Positions 49,280 through 58,404 are shown, counted from the first letter of the stretch. The stretch is DNA of 64,000 bases from Azophilus sp965215035 (GCA_965215035.1 OZ244040.1:1178001-1242000), one strand, 5' to 3'. A program made the numbers and translations. Notes: generated by a model not told the origin, from the sequence alone.

Positions 49280-51517
49280 CTAGTCGCCGGTATCGATGCC
49301 TTGAACCTGCGCCCGGGTGCAGGCGGTGTCCAGCACTTCCGGGTATTTGCGGCGATATTCGCTCTGGCAGAAGGCGATGGATTGCCTGGTCATGTCGATT
49401 ACATAGGCCTGTAGTGCCTGGGCGTCTGTCACCGAGAGCACATTGTCGAAGCGCGGCATGCCCCGCTCGACGAAGGCACCGTCGAGCAGGATGCTGTTCC
49501 AGATCTGATGGGTCGCCGCGCCGCTGTAGCGCAGGTCCGCCAGAGCGCCGCTGCCGGATAGACCCGGGCCGTGACACACGGAGCAGTAGTCGTGGAATAG
49601 CGCCTCGCCAGCCGCCACGCGCTCCGGTGTCGTGGCGATATCGGGTGGTGCCGGAATTTCAAGATAGGTCACCCGCAACTCGGGCAGCGCCAGGTTTCCC
49701 CCCAGTTTAAATGCCAGGATACGTCCTTCGCTCAGGACGTTGTCGCGGTGCCGCGGCACACCCGAGGCCTGCCCGTAGGCACCGCCCCAACCGGCCACGA
49801 CGGCGACATACTGTTCGCCCTCCAGCTCATAGGAGATCGGTGCCGCGACGATACCGGCATCCACCGGATACTCCCAGACAAGCTCTCCGGTGTCTGCCGC
49901 GTAGGCGACGAACCGCCCATCGGCCAGACCCTGAAATACGAGATTGCCGGCGGTGGACAACAACCCGCCATTCCACGCCATGGCGTGCTGCACGCGCCAG
50001 ACCTCCCGTTGTTCCCGCGGATCCCAGGCGGCCAGATGTCCCTTCACGTCCCCGGCGTCCGCCAGCATGGTGTCGGGATCCTTCGCCGGGATGGTCTGGC
50101 CGAAGTCCACGCCGGTGTTCCACTCGCCCGGCTGGATGCGAAAGGCGTTGTCCTGGGCGAACTTGAAGGGTATGTCCAGTGCGGGGATGTACACCAGCCC
50201 GGTTTTGGGGCTGTACGTCATGGGGTGCCAGTTGTGGCCGCCATAGGGCGAGGGGCGGAGCTTGCGCATGTCGTCGACATAGTGCGCGTCCGGGTTTTCC
50301 ACCGGCCGTCCGCTTTCCGGGTCGATGTGGGTCGCCCAGGTGACCGGCACGTAGGCCTCCGCGGAAATGAACTCCCCGTTGGCTCGATCAAGCACGTAGA
50401 AGAAGCCATTCTTGGGTGCCTGCATAATCACCTTGCGCCGTTCGCCGCCGATGTCGAGATCCGCCAGGATCATGTGCTGCACGGCGGTGTAGTCCCAGGA
50501 ATCGCCGGGCGTCGTCTGGTAGAACCAGGCCATGCTGCCGTCGTCGACATGGATGGCGATGATGGAGGAGAGGTACAGGTTGTCACCGCCGCCGGGGCTG
50601 CGCACGTAGCGGTTCCAGGGCGAGCCGTTGCCGACGCCGATATAGAGCAGGTTCAACTCGGGGTCGTAGGCCATGGAGTCCCACACCGTGCCGCCGCCGC
50701 CAATCTCCCACCACTTGCCGCCCCGCCAGGTGGCCGCGGCAGTCTCCATGGCGGGAGACTCGAACGGCTTGGAAGGGTCGCCGGGAACCGTGTAGAAACG
50801 CCAGACTTCGGCACCGGTCGCCGTGTCATAGGCGGTGATGTAGCCGCGCACGCCGTATTCGGCACCGCCGTTGCCGATGATGACCTTGTCCTTGACGATA
50901 CGCGGGGTGCCGGTGATGGTATACGGCAGCTCGGGGTCGGTGGTCCGCACCTCCCAGGCAAGCTCGCCGGTGGCCGCGTCGAGCGCTATCAGGCGTCCAT
51001 CGAGTACGCCGCTATAGACACGGCCCTTCCACACCGCCACGCCCCGGTTGACCACGTCGCAGCAGGCGTATTTGGCATGCTCGCGCGGAACTTCGGGGTC
51101 GTGGGACCATAACAGTTCACCGGTTCTCGCATCGTGTGCCCAGACCACCGACCAGGTGCCCGTGGTATACATCACGCCATCGACGACGATGGGGGTGGCC
51201 TCTAAGCCGCGCACCGTGCCGGTATTCCAGTACCAGGCGAGGCCGAGCTCCGCGACGGTTTCCGTGTCGATGGCGTCTAGGGGGCTGAACCGCTGCTCGT
51301 CGTAGGTGCGCCCGGTGCTCATCCAGTTGCCGGGCTCGGCATTGGCGTTGATGATGCGTTCCCCGTCCACCTCGGCCACGGATCGCCCGGGCGTCATCCC
51401 GGCATCGCCCGCAAGCTGGTTGGGCCCGCGTTCCCCGTCCGGTGCCACGGGTTCTTCCGGTGCACAAGCGGCCATCAGCAGGGTGGTGAGGCAGTAGGGC
51501 AACACGCGGTACAACAT
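49280..51517 (-). CDS. PQQ-dependent quinohemoprotein alcohol dehydrogenase (lipoprotein)
   Basis: A 745-residue periplasmic enzyme of the methanol/ethanol dehydrogenase family. The signal peptide has a lipobox (LLMAAC). The eight-bladed PQQ propeller (about 60-600) has WSHDPEVPREH, the vicinal-disulfide pair ACCDVVNRG, and the catalytic-Asp region TPGDSWDYTAVQH. The residue two after the Asp is Thr, not Asp, which suggests a calcium rather than a lanthanide enzyme. A C-terminal heme domain has YCSVCHG (CxxCH) and a Met ligand region RGMPRFDNVLS. Electrons would go to another cytochrome c. Located next to dsbA and cytochrome c4 genes. Substrate range unknown. Confidence 0.92.
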   Translation of the reverse strand: MLYRVLPYCLTTLLMAACAPEEPVAPDGERGPNQLAGDAGMTPGRSVAEVDGERIINANAEPGNWMSTGRTYDEQRFSPLDAIDTETVAELGLAWYWNTGTVRGLEATPIVVDGVMYTTGTWSVVWAHDARTGELLWSHDPEVPREHAKYACCDVVNRGVAVWKGRVYSGVLDGRLIALDAATGELAWEVRTTDPELPYTITGTPRIVKDKVIIGNGGAEYGVRGYITAYDTATGAEVWRFYTVPGDPSKPFESPAMETAAATWRGGKWWEIGGGGTVWDSMAYDPELNLLYIGVGNGSPWNRYVRSPGGGDNLYLSSIIAIHVDDGSMAWFYQTTPGDSWDYTAVQHMILADLDIGGERRKVIMQAPKNGFFYVLDRANGEFISAEAYVPVTWATHIDPESGRPVENPDAHYVDDMRKLRPSPYGGHNWHPMTYSPKTGLVYIPALDIPFKFAQDNAFRIQPGEWNTGVDFGQTIPAKDPDTMLADAGDVKGHLAAWDPREQREVWRVQHAMAWNGGLLSTAGNLVFQGLADGRFVAYAADTGELVWEYPVDAGIVAAPISYELEGEQYVAVVAGWGGAYGQASGVPRHRDNVLSEGRILAFKLGGNLALPELRVTYLEIPAPPDIATTPERVAAGEALFHDYCSVCHGPGLSGSGALADLRYSGAATHQIWNSILLDGAFVERGMPRFDNVLSVTDAQALQAYVIDMTRQSIAFCQSEYRRKYPEVLDTACTRAQVQGIDTGD

Positions 51518-51576
51518 CTGTTTACTCCCTAAGCGATGCCGGGAGTGTACAGGGTGGCGGCATCGATCAGAAATGC

Positions 51577-52302
51577 TCAGCCCGCTGCTTTCCTCCGGGC
51601 GCGTTCCCTGGCGATCAGCAAGTCGGCGATGCGCAACATATCGGCGTAGCCGCCCGCATCGCCACTGTCGATGCGGTATTTGCCATTGACGATCAGCGTC
51701 GGCACCCCGGTCACCCGGTACACGCGGCCCTGGGCATCCGCCTGACGCAGGCGGGTGAAGACGCCGAAGGAGTTCAATGCATCCTTGAAGTCGTTCGGTT
51801 TGACCCCCGCCACCGACCAGAACAGTTCCTCGGCCACCTCGGGCCTTTGTAGCGGCAGGCCCCGCTTGTGGATGGCCTCGAACAGGGGCATGTGCATTTT
51901 CTCGCCGACGCCGAGTGTTTCCGCCGCATAGAACATCCGGGCGAGCAGCGCCCAGGATTCATTAAAAACCGCGGGCACCCGGCGAAACGCAACATCGCCG
52001 GGCAGCTCCGCCCGCCAAGCCTCAAGCATGGGGTCGAGGCGGTAGCAGTGGATACAGGCATAGCTGAATACTTCGGTGACCTCGATGCGGCTGGGGTCTT
52101 CCGTGTCAACCGGAACCGGAAGAAGCTGGTAGTGTACGCCTTGCTTGTACTCTGCAGACGTTTCCCGTTCCAGAACGGGTTGCGCCGGCGCGGATTCCGC
52201 CGGCTGCCCCGCCGGCCCCGCGATTGCTTTGCCCTCGGCCAGGGCTGCGGCGGGCGCTAGGCTCAAGACGAGCAGCCCGGCGAAAGATCGGCGCAACATC
52301 AT
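51577..52302 (-). CDS. dsbA: DsbA-family thiol:disulfide oxidoreductase
   Basis: A 241-residue periplasmic protein with a signal peptide (RRSFAGLLVLSLAPAAALAEG). Its thioredoxin fold has the active site YACIHCYRLDPML (CIHC rather than the usual CPHC), a helical insert, and the cis-Pro loop VTGVPTLIVNGKYRI. It should put disulfides into exported proteins, including the cytochromes nearby. Extra 40-residue Ala/Pro/Gln-rich linker after the signal peptide. The double ATG at 52302 has GAGGAG eight bases upstream; the large frame upstream is antisense of the cytochrome gene. Confidence 0.92.
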   Translation of the reverse strand: MMLRRSFAGLLVLSLAPAAALAEGKAIAGPAGQPAESAPAQPVLERETSAEYKQGVHYQLLPVPVDTEDPSRIEVTEVFSYACIHCYRLDPMLEAWRAELPGDVAFRRVPAVFNESWALLARMFYAAETLGVGEKMHMPLFEAIHKRGLPLQRPEVAEELFWSVAGVKPNDFKDALNSFGVFTRLRQADAQGRVYRVTGVPTLIVNGKYRIDSGDAGGYADMLRIADLLIARERARRKAAG

Positions 52303-52514
52303 CGGCAAAGCTCCTCTTGAGGCCCGAAAACGGGGGTTTGGCCATGCAGTGGCAACAGCATCAAATTGATGCCTGTACCGCTCGGTCGCGGAACCCCAGG
52401 TTGGCCGAAGCTGTGGCGTGCGCGGGCGTTTGCGGTTAGGTGATGCTCTTTGGACATCTGTTTTTTTGGTGGAAAGCGTAACCCAATGGTAGGGGTGGCG
52501 ACCATGCGAGGATT

Positions 52515-53231
52515 CTAGTGCAACCCCTGCAGGTAGTCGGCCAGGGCGGCTATTTCGCCGTCGGTGAGCGCACCCGCCACATCGCGCATCATGCCGCCGA
52601 ATACTTCGTCGGTGGTACGCTCGCCCTCGCGGTAGGCCTTGAGCTGGGTGACAAGATAGGGGGCGGGCTGGCCGCCGAGGGCGGGAAACCCCGCCAGTGC
52701 GTTGCCGCCGCCGGTCGGCGCATGACAGGCGGTGCAGGCGGCCACGCTCTTGGCCAGCATGCCGCCGCGATAGATGGCCTCGGCCTTGGCAACGGACGCA
52801 TCGTCGCCTAAGGCTTGCCCTGTCTTGCCCGGCAGGGAGGCGTAGTACGCGGCCAGATCCTCGATATCCTGATCGGTCTTGCCCAGAAGCTGGCCGGTCA
52901 TCAGCAGGATGGGCCGTTCGTTCGATTGAATGAGCTTCATTTGCCGGTACAGGTATTTCTCGTTCTGCCCGGCGAGGTTGGGATAGGTGGGGTCGAGGCC
53001 CGTGGCGCCGTCCAAGCCGTGGCAGGCGGAACAGGGCAGCGACAGTGCCTGGCCCGCGGCGGGGTCCCCGGCGCCCAGCGCTCCGCTGGCCAGGGTGAGG
53101 CAATAGATGGCGACCCAAATCCGAAAGGAGTTATAGCGACCGGTTGACAGACCGCGGCCTGTGCTGGTTATGCGGCTTGCAAGACTCGGCAAGCGGTGGT
53201 TTGTCAACGTATCCTTTTCCTTATAGGTCAT
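52515..53231 (-). CDS. Diheme cytochrome c4
   Basis: An exported electron carrier with two CxxCH heme sites, PCSACHG and ACTACHA, each followed by a Met-ligand loop (ILLMTGQLLG and VFGGMMRDVAG). The mature part (GDPAAGQALSLPCSACHG to ALADYLQGLH, about 180 aa) is a standard c4. The 5' end is odd. The only ATGs (53231) lie upstream of repeat A copy 3, so residues about 6-36 would be encoded by the repeat, ahead of the hydrophobic signal RIWVAIYCLTLASGALGA. A non-ATG start inside the repeat is possible. It lies between dsbA and engB, the usual neighbours. Confidence 0.85.
   Translation of the reverse strand: MTYKEKDTLTNHRLPSLASRITSTGRGLSTGRYNSFRIWVAIYCLTLASGALGAGDPAAGQALSLPCSACHGLDGATGLDPTYPNLAGQNEKYLYRQMKLIQSNERPILLMTGQLLGKTDQDIEDLAAYYASLPGKTGQALGDDASVAKAEAIYRGGMLAKSVAACTACHAPTGGGNALAGFPALGGQPAPYLVTQLKAYREGERTTDEVFGGMMRDVAGALTDGEIAALADYLQGLH
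53124..53215 (+). repeat. Repeat family A, copy 3 (diverged, inside the 5' part of the cytochrome c4 gene)
   Basis: The stretch GACCGGTTGACAGACC...GCAAGCGGTGGTTTGTCAAC aligns with copies 1 and 2; the outer right end is less conserved. It covers what should be the promoter, leader and start of the cytochrome c4 gene. Confidence 0.75.
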
Positions 53232-53465
53232 AGGCCCCAACCCGAAACTGCATCGTGCGTTGTACTCCAAGGTAGCCTGGTCGCCCGCCCACCGGTCGTT
53301 GCGTAGCCGCAGCGGGCACCGGCACCATGAAAGGCGGCAATGCGGGCAAGGCAAGTGCCCGCGAGCCAAGCCCCGATGTTATGGTGTGGCGCACCTGCCT
53401 AGCGTATCCCAAACTGGGGCGTGCCCCGGCCGGGCGGGGATTATACCCAAAAGAGACGAAACATC

Positions 53466-54059
53466 GTGCATCATCCGGCACGCCTTGCAACGGAGTTCCT
53501 AGCCAGCGCCCCCGCCCTTGCCCGCTGTCCGGCGGGCGACGAACCCGAGGTCGCCCTGGCGGGGCGCTCCAACGCCGGCAAGTCCAGCGTACTCAATCGC
53601 CTCACCGGCAATCGCCGTACCGCCAAGGTCAGCAAGACGCCGGGGCGCACCCGGTTGCTGAACTTCTTTCAGGTCGCCGGCGGCGGGCGGCTGGTGGATC
53701 TGCCGGGCTATGGCTATGCCAGTGCCGGTCGTGCCGAGCAGGCGCGCTGGCAGCAAGCCGTCAACGAGTTCCTGTCTTTTCGCGATCAGCTTGTCGGTGT
53801 GGTGCTGGTCACCGACATCCGCCACCCAGGCACGCCGTTCGACGAGGAACTCATCGGCTGGGCGGCCGCCTCCGGTATGCCACTGCACGTCCTATTGAAT
53901 AAGGCCGACAAGCTGAAGTCTGGTGCCCGCCGCGGGGCGCTCGCGCACTACCGGCGGGAACACGGCAGCCACATCGGGGTGCAACTGTTCTCGGCGGCCA
54001 ATGGGCTTGGTGTCGAGGAGCTGCTGGCGGTTTTGGAGGGCTGGCTCGGCCCGAGATGA
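53466..54059 (+). CDS. engB: GTP-binding protein EngB/YihA (ribosome assembly)
   Basis: A 197-residue small GTPase needed for 50S subunit assembly and cell division. Motifs: G1 AGRSNAGKSSVLNRLTG, G2/switch SKTPGRTRLLNFF, G3 LVDLPGYGYA, G4 LLNKADKL, and G5-like QLFSAANGLG. The GTG at 53466 starts the conserved chain (VHHPARLATEFLAS); the frame extends to an ATG at 53421 with no better ribosome site. Divergent from cytochrome c4, as in pseudomonads. Confidence 0.95.
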   Translation: MHHPARLATEFLASAPALARCPAGDEPEVALAGRSNAGKSSVLNRLTGNRRTAKVSKTPGRTRLLNFFQVAGGGRLVDLPGYGYASAGRAEQARWQQAVNEFLSFRDQLVGVVLVTDIRHPGTPFDEELIGWAAASGMPLHVLLNKADKLKSGARRGALAHYRREHGSHIGVQLFSAANGLGVEELLAVLEGWLGPR

Positions 54060-54082
54060 CCGGCCGGTGCCAAAGGCCGGGC

Positions 54083-54856
54083 CTATCCCGCTCGGCGGTC
54101 CTCCAACTCCAGTGTGCGAATGTCGTTCAGCAAGGTATCCGCGTGCAGAAAAGAGAGGCTGTAGATGTTGCGAATGCGGCGGTCGCGATCAATCAGGTAC
54201 ACGCGCAGCATATGCGACATGGTGCCCAGATAGTTGCCTTCCTGGTCGTAATCCCTGATAACCCACTGGCCGTAGTGGTCGAGAATGGGCTGCAGCTCGT
54301 CCCGGGAGCGGCAGGTCAGGAATCGCCAATCGAAATCCGGTTTCCTGAAATAGCCGCTGTATTGGGCGAGGGTTTCTGGCGTATCGTGCCCGGGGTCGAA
54401 ACTGAAGCTCACCAGCCGGACGCGGTTCAATAGGTCCGGCGATTCCAATAGCCGGTTCTGCACCCCGCGCAGTACGTGGCTCGCCAAGGGGCAGCCGTTG
54501 ATATCGTTACAGGAGGTATAGATGAAGCTCAGCACGACGATCTTGTCGCCCAGTATGCGGTGGATGCGCGTCGGGCGACCCAGGCTGTCGAGCACGGGGC
54601 CGTCGCCCGCCCGTCCCAGGGGCGGCAGCCGGTAGGTGCCCGGTGGCGGCGGCGTGAACTCCAGGGCCCTGTAGCCCGGTGCCAGCACCTTGGGCCTTAG
54701 GTGGTCGTGGGTGCCGGTCGCCGCCTGGGCCTGGGCCACCCCGGGTGCCATGATCAGCGCGATGCAGCCGGCAAGTCGGAATGCCGCCGCCAAGGTGGCG
54801 ACGAACCGCTGCGGCAGCGCCCTGCCGAGCGCCCTCCCGTTGCCTACCAAGGGCAT
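54083..54856 (-). CDS. SCO1/SenC-family copper/redox protein
   Basis: A 257-residue exported thioredoxin-fold protein (hydrophobic leader FRLAGCIALIMAPGVAQA). The conserved block VVLSFIYTSCNDINGCPLASH has two Cys, but spaced CX5C instead of the usual CX3C. The distal His region is GTMSHMLRVYLIDRD. SCO proteins carry copper to CuA or other sites. The gene follows a methanethiol oxidase gene on the same strand, a pairing described for mtoX loci, so the copper may go to that enzyme. The ATG at 54856 is chosen over 54910 because it leaves a normal signal peptide; neither has a strong ribosome site. Confidence 0.82.
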   Translation of the reverse strand: MPLVGNGRALGRALPQRFVATLAAAFRLAGCIALIMAPGVAQAQAATGTHDHLRPKVLAPGYRALEFTPPPPGTYRLPPLGRAGDGPVLDSLGRPTRIHRILGDKIVVLSFIYTSCNDINGCPLASHVLRGVQNRLLESPDLLNRVRLVSFSFDPGHDTPETLAQYSGYFRKPDFDWRFLTCRSRDELQPILDHYGQWVIRDYDQEGNYLGTMSHMLRVYLIDRDRRIRNIYSLSFLHADTLLNDIRTLELEDRRAG

Positions 54857-55001
54857 GGCTGGGCTGGGGAAAGCCTGACCAGGTTGATGTTCACGGGCAC
54901 CCTGTTCCATAACCGATTGATTCTGCTTGGAGCTATCAGGCGAAGGCGTGCTTGTTCAGACCTTCCCCAGGAGCTTTCGCCCCGTGGGGCCGGTCGCAAC
55001 C

Positions 55002-56405
55002 CTATCGCGAAGCGACCTTGGCCGGTTCCCTAACGCCATATCGGTTCGTAGCACTCTCCAGTAGCTCGGTAGCGGGTCTACGCTGAATCGTAGCCGGTTC
55101 CCTAAGACCATAGAGCGCATAGGCGCCGAATCGCATCTGGTGTGGGGAACCGAGCCCGGCTTCCAGAAAGTCTATGCTGAATCGATGCTGAAGTTGTTCA
55201 CCGTCCCAGCCGTACAGCTTGAAGTATTGCAGGTCGTGCTCGCCCTCGGTCTTGTCCCAGTTACTGAGCAGCGAGGAGGTGAAATAGACGCGCTCGCCGT
55301 CCCAGCTTTGTGAAATCATGTTCACCTGTTCGCCGATCCGCTGTTCGAATCGCGGTTTGGGCGCATGGGGGTCGGAGACATCGAACAAGCGCACCATGCC
55401 GTCGTTCCAGGTGCTTACCCACAACAGGGAATCGTCCGCCGAGATGGAGATGTCCACCGGTAGCGGTATCTTCGAGGCATCGCCGATATCGGCGACATCC
55501 TTGGCGTGCCATTTGCCCGCCGCGTCTTCGTAGATGAGCCAGATCTTGGCGGTGAGCGCCGTCGAGGTAAAGCAATAGTCGCTGCGCGAACCCCAGGCGC
55601 AGCGAATCTCCAGCGGTGCCCCCGGGACGTCGAGAATCTTCCTCGGCTGGCGGGCGTGCAGGTCCCAGACAACGACCGTGTTGCCGAAGCGCTGCATGGC
55701 TTGCGCATCGCCCAGCAGCCGGCCTAGATCCATCATGTAGTTGTTCCAGCCGGTGAACGACGAGGTGATAAGAACGTTGCGCCTGGGCAGGGCGCGAACG
55801 TCGTAGCCATAACCGTCGGCGAACTTGCCCGACTTGACGGCATCCCGCAGGTTGTCTTGGGTCGGCAGCCAGTGGGTGGCGAGGTAGTCGCCGCTGTTCG
55901 TGTACTCGACAAGCCCCGTGCGGCCATGGTGGTCCTGATTGTTGGAAAGCCCGGTAAGCAACATGCGGCCCGGCAGCGCATAGCTTGTGTGCGGGCCGAC
56001 CACACCGCCGCTGCGGGCGACGAAGTCGTCTATGGTTTTTGCAAGGCGCGGGGCCGCCGGGTCGGTGTGCAAATCGAAGATGAATATCTTGCTGGTATCC
56101 AGGCCACCCGCCCACAGATAGCGGCGGTCATCGGTAAGCCCGGAATGATGCGCTTCGTGGCGCCCGCCCACCGAGAGGCTGCCCACGACCTGGCCATAGC
56201 GCGGCGAGGCCGGGTTAACGTCCACCGTGACCAGTTTGTCCTGCTCGTCGCCCACGCCGGCCATGCCCAGCGTCCAGACATAGACAAAGTCCTCCTGGCC
56301 CGCAATCTTGGCCATGTACGGCGACATGCAGGTCTCATCGGCGCGCACCGGCCCCCAGATGAGGAGCGCGGCCATGAGCGATAGTATGACAGGCACCTTG
56401 TTCAC
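55002..56405 (-). CDS. mtoX: Methanethiol oxidase (SBP56/selenium-binding protein 1 family)
   Basis: A 467-residue periplasmic enzyme oxidising methanethiol to formaldehyde, hydrogen sulfide and hydrogen peroxide using copper. It has a Sec signal peptide (VILSLMAALLIWGPVRA), which cytosolic eukaryotic SBP1 lacks. The propeller has the family's His-rich motifs: GGRHEAHHSGLTDDRRYLW, GPHTSYALPG, NNQDHHGRTG, LPVDISISADDS and GSPHQMRFGAY. It lies upstream of a SCO gene on the same strand, as in known mtoX loci, though no mauG is seen. The C-terminal 35 residues hold a small internal duplication (GLREPAT / GVREPAK) and may be an extension. Confidence 0.88.
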   Translation of the reverse strand: MNKVPVILSLMAALLIWGPVRADETCMSPYMAKIAGQEDFVYVWTLGMAGVGDEQDKLVTVDVNPASPRYGQVVGSLSVGGRHEAHHSGLTDDRRYLWAGGLDTSKIFIFDLHTDPAAPRLAKTIDDFVARSGGVVGPHTSYALPGRMLLTGLSNNQDHHGRTGLVEYTNSGDYLATHWLPTQDNLRDAVKSGKFADGYGYDVRALPRRNVLITSSFTGWNNYMMDLGRLLGDAQAMQRFGNTVVVWDLHARQPRKILDVPGAPLEIRCAWGSRSDYCFTSTALTAKIWLIYEDAAGKWHAKDVADIGDASKIPLPVDISISADDSLLWVSTWNDGMVRLFDVSDPHAPKPRFEQRIGEQVNMISQSWDGERVYFTSSLLSNWDKTEGEHDLQYFKLYGWDGEQLQHRFSIDFLEAGLGSPHQMRFGAYALYGLREPATIQRRPATELLESATNRYGVREPAKVASR

Positions 56406-56646
56406 GACTTCCCCTGTTGAGCGATAGAGATGGCGCTCATGCTAAACCCAATTGGAACCTATCACCAACCTGCCGCCGGCGGCCGGGTGCCCTGCCCGAT
56501 GCGGGCGATACCGTCCGCGCTCCGGGGCTTGCGACCTTGGACGCGAGGGAACCTCCGCACCCCGATTGTCGGCGGTTATCGCCCGGTCCGTCCGTGGTAC
56601 ACTGCGCCACCCTCAACAGGTAGTGCAACCAACCGGAGACAAGGCA

Positions 56647-57006
56647 ATGGCGGAAACGGCGGCAATCGAGAGTCTGGGCGGCAGCGGCGGCATCGTCCAC
56701 ACGACCGACGGGCACTTCGAAGACGATGTACTCAAGGCCGATAGGCCGGTGCTGGTTGACTACTGGGCGGAGTGGTGTGGGCCCTGCAAGATGATCGCGC
56801 CCATACTCGATGACATAGCGGGTGAATACAGCGACAGACTGAAGGTTTGCAAGCTGGATATCGACGAAAACCAGGCGACGCCGGCCAAGTACGGTATTCG
56901 CGGCATTCCGACGCTCATGCTATTCAAGGACGGCGAGGTCAGCGCCACCAAGGTCGGGGCGCTCAGCAAGTCCCAGCTTGCGGCCTTTCTCGACAGCAAC
57001 ATATAG
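56647..57006 (+). CDS. trxA: Thioredoxin
   Basis: A 119-residue cytoplasmic redox protein with the classical active site DYWAEWCGPCKMIAPIL, the cis-Pro loop RGIPTLMLFKDG and the closing SKSQLAAFLDSNI. A 15-residue Gly/Ser-rich N-terminal extension precedes the fold. ATG at 56647 preceded by GGAGACAAGGCA. It is divergent from mtoX and upstream of the regulator; the frame further upstream is not coding. Confidence 0.96.
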   Translation: MAETAAIESLGGSGGIVHTTDGHFEDDVLKADRPVLVDYWAEWCGPCKMIAPILDDIAGEYSDRLKVCKLDIDENQATPAKYGIRGIPTLMLFKDGEVSATKVGALSKSQLAAFLDSNI

Positions 57007-57078
57007 CTTATACCCGGGTGGGTCTGGCCCCAATCCAGGGGGGCATCGGGAAGTAGGGGCGTTTGCTACCACGCGCCC

Positions 57079-58404
57079 ATGGCCCACCTGCTGCTGATCG
57101 AAAGCGACCCGCACCACCGGACGGTGCTCCGGAGGGTGCTAGAGGGCGCGGGCTTCACGGTGATGCATGGCGACCTGGACAACGGGCCGGTCGGCAAGCA
57201 TCTGTACGGGGTCGACGCCGTACTCGCCGAAGCCGGAGTGCTCGAACGGGCCGGGACGTTGCGCCGACTGTCGTCGGTGCCTCTGATCGTGCTTGATCGA
57301 AACGCCGCAGTACCACGAGCAGTTCGTGCGATGAAGCTGGGCGCCGTCAACTATCTGGCCGCGCCGTTGAGCCCGAACGAACTGCTCGCCTGCATCCGGG
57401 AGGCGTTATCGGAACGCGCCGAGGTTTCCCCCACCACCGCCGGCATCAATCAACCGTTTCTGATGATCGGCTCCAGCAAGGTGATGCGCGATCTGAAGGA
57501 CCGCATTGACAGCGTGGCGCCCCGCGATGTGGCCGTGCTCATCGAAGGCGAACTGGGAACGGGCAAGGAGCTGGCCGCCCGGATCCTGCACGCTGGCAGC
57601 AGGCGCAGCCTGGCGCCTCTGATCAGCGTTAACTGTGCCGCCATACCGGCGTCGCTGATCGAAGGGGAGCTGTTCGGCCGCGGTAGCCTCGCGGGTGGAA
57701 GAGCCGGCGGGTTGCTCGAAGCCGCCGATGGCGGAACGCTGTTTCTCGACGAGGTCGGTGAACTGCCCCTGCCGGCCCAGGCCCGCCTGTTGCAATGCCT
57801 GGCCCAGGGCGAGACGCCGCCGCGGGAAGCGCGGGCGGGCGTGGTGGCCAATGTCCGGGTCGTTGCCGCATCGCACCTGGATATGAAACAGCTAACCGCA
57901 AACGGCCGGTTCCGGGAGGATCTCTACCGTCGCTTGAACGCGGTGTCCCTGGCCATACCGCCGCTGCGCGACCGAGACCAGGATGTTCTGGAACTCGCCG
58001 ACTACATCCTTGCCCAGGTCTGCGCCCTGCTCGGCAAGCCGGGCCTTCGGCTTACGGCCAGCGCGCGGGCCGCCCTAGCCGGTTACCGTTGGCCCGGGAA
58101 TGTCCGCGAACTGGAGAATGTGATCGAGCGGGCGGCAATACTCTGCGACGGCAGCTTCATCGAGCGCAACCTGCTCGCCATCGACACCCGGGCCCGGGAA
58201 GAAGTCGAAGAGCCCAGGCCCGCGCCGGAAAGCGTTTCCCTTGAAGAGTACTTTGTCCGCTTCGTCCAGGAGAACCAGGACCACCTAACCGAGACGGAAT
58301 TGGCGGAACGGCTCGGCATCAGCCGCAAGAGCCTTTGGGAACGGCGGCAAAGACTTGGCATTCCACGCAGGAAAACCCAGAAACGCGGTCGGCGGCAGCC
58401 CTGA
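57079..58404 (+). CDS. Degenerate NtrC/CbrB-family regulator lacking the GAFTGA loop
   Basis: A 441-residue protein with receiver, AAA+ and HTH domains, placed before pcnB as cbrB is in pseudomonads. The receiver (1-115) is altered. The phosphoacceptor Asp position reads Glu (E51, VLAEAGVL), the conserved Thr and Lys are changed (IVLDRNA; YLAAPLS). The AAA+ domain keeps Walker A GELGTGKELAARILH, Walker B GGTLFLDEVGEL and FREDLYRRLN. The segment after ELFG is four residues shorter and has no GAFTGA, the loop that contacts sigma-54. The HTH (ETELAERLGISRKSLWERR) is intact. It probably binds DNA but does not open sigma-54 promoters; its targets are unknown. Confidence 0.85.
   Translation: MAHLLLIESDPHHRTVLRRVLEGAGFTVMHGDLDNGPVGKHLYGVDAVLAEAGVLERAGTLRRLSSVPLIVLDRNAAVPRAVRAMKLGAVNYLAAPLSPNELLACIREALSERAEVSPTTAGINQPFLMIGSSKVMRDLKDRIDSVAPRDVAVLIEGELGTGKELAARILHAGSRRSLAPLISVNCAAIPASLIEGELFGRGSLAGGRAGGLLEAADGGTLFLDEVGELPLPAQARLLQCLAQGETPPREARAGVVANVRVVAASHLDMKQLTANGRFREDLYRRLNAVSLAIPPLRDRDQDVLELADYILAQVCALLGKPGLRLTASARAALAGYRWPGNVRELENVIERAAILCDGSFIERNLLAIDTRAREEVEEPRPAPESVSLEEYFVRFVQENQDHLTETELAERLGISRKSLWERRQRLGIPRRKTQKRGRRQP

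Noticed and set aside
52303..53118. N-terminal extension of the dsbA frame
   Set aside because: It overlaps the cytochrome c4 gene in another frame; a signal peptide and GAGGAG site mark the true start at 52302.
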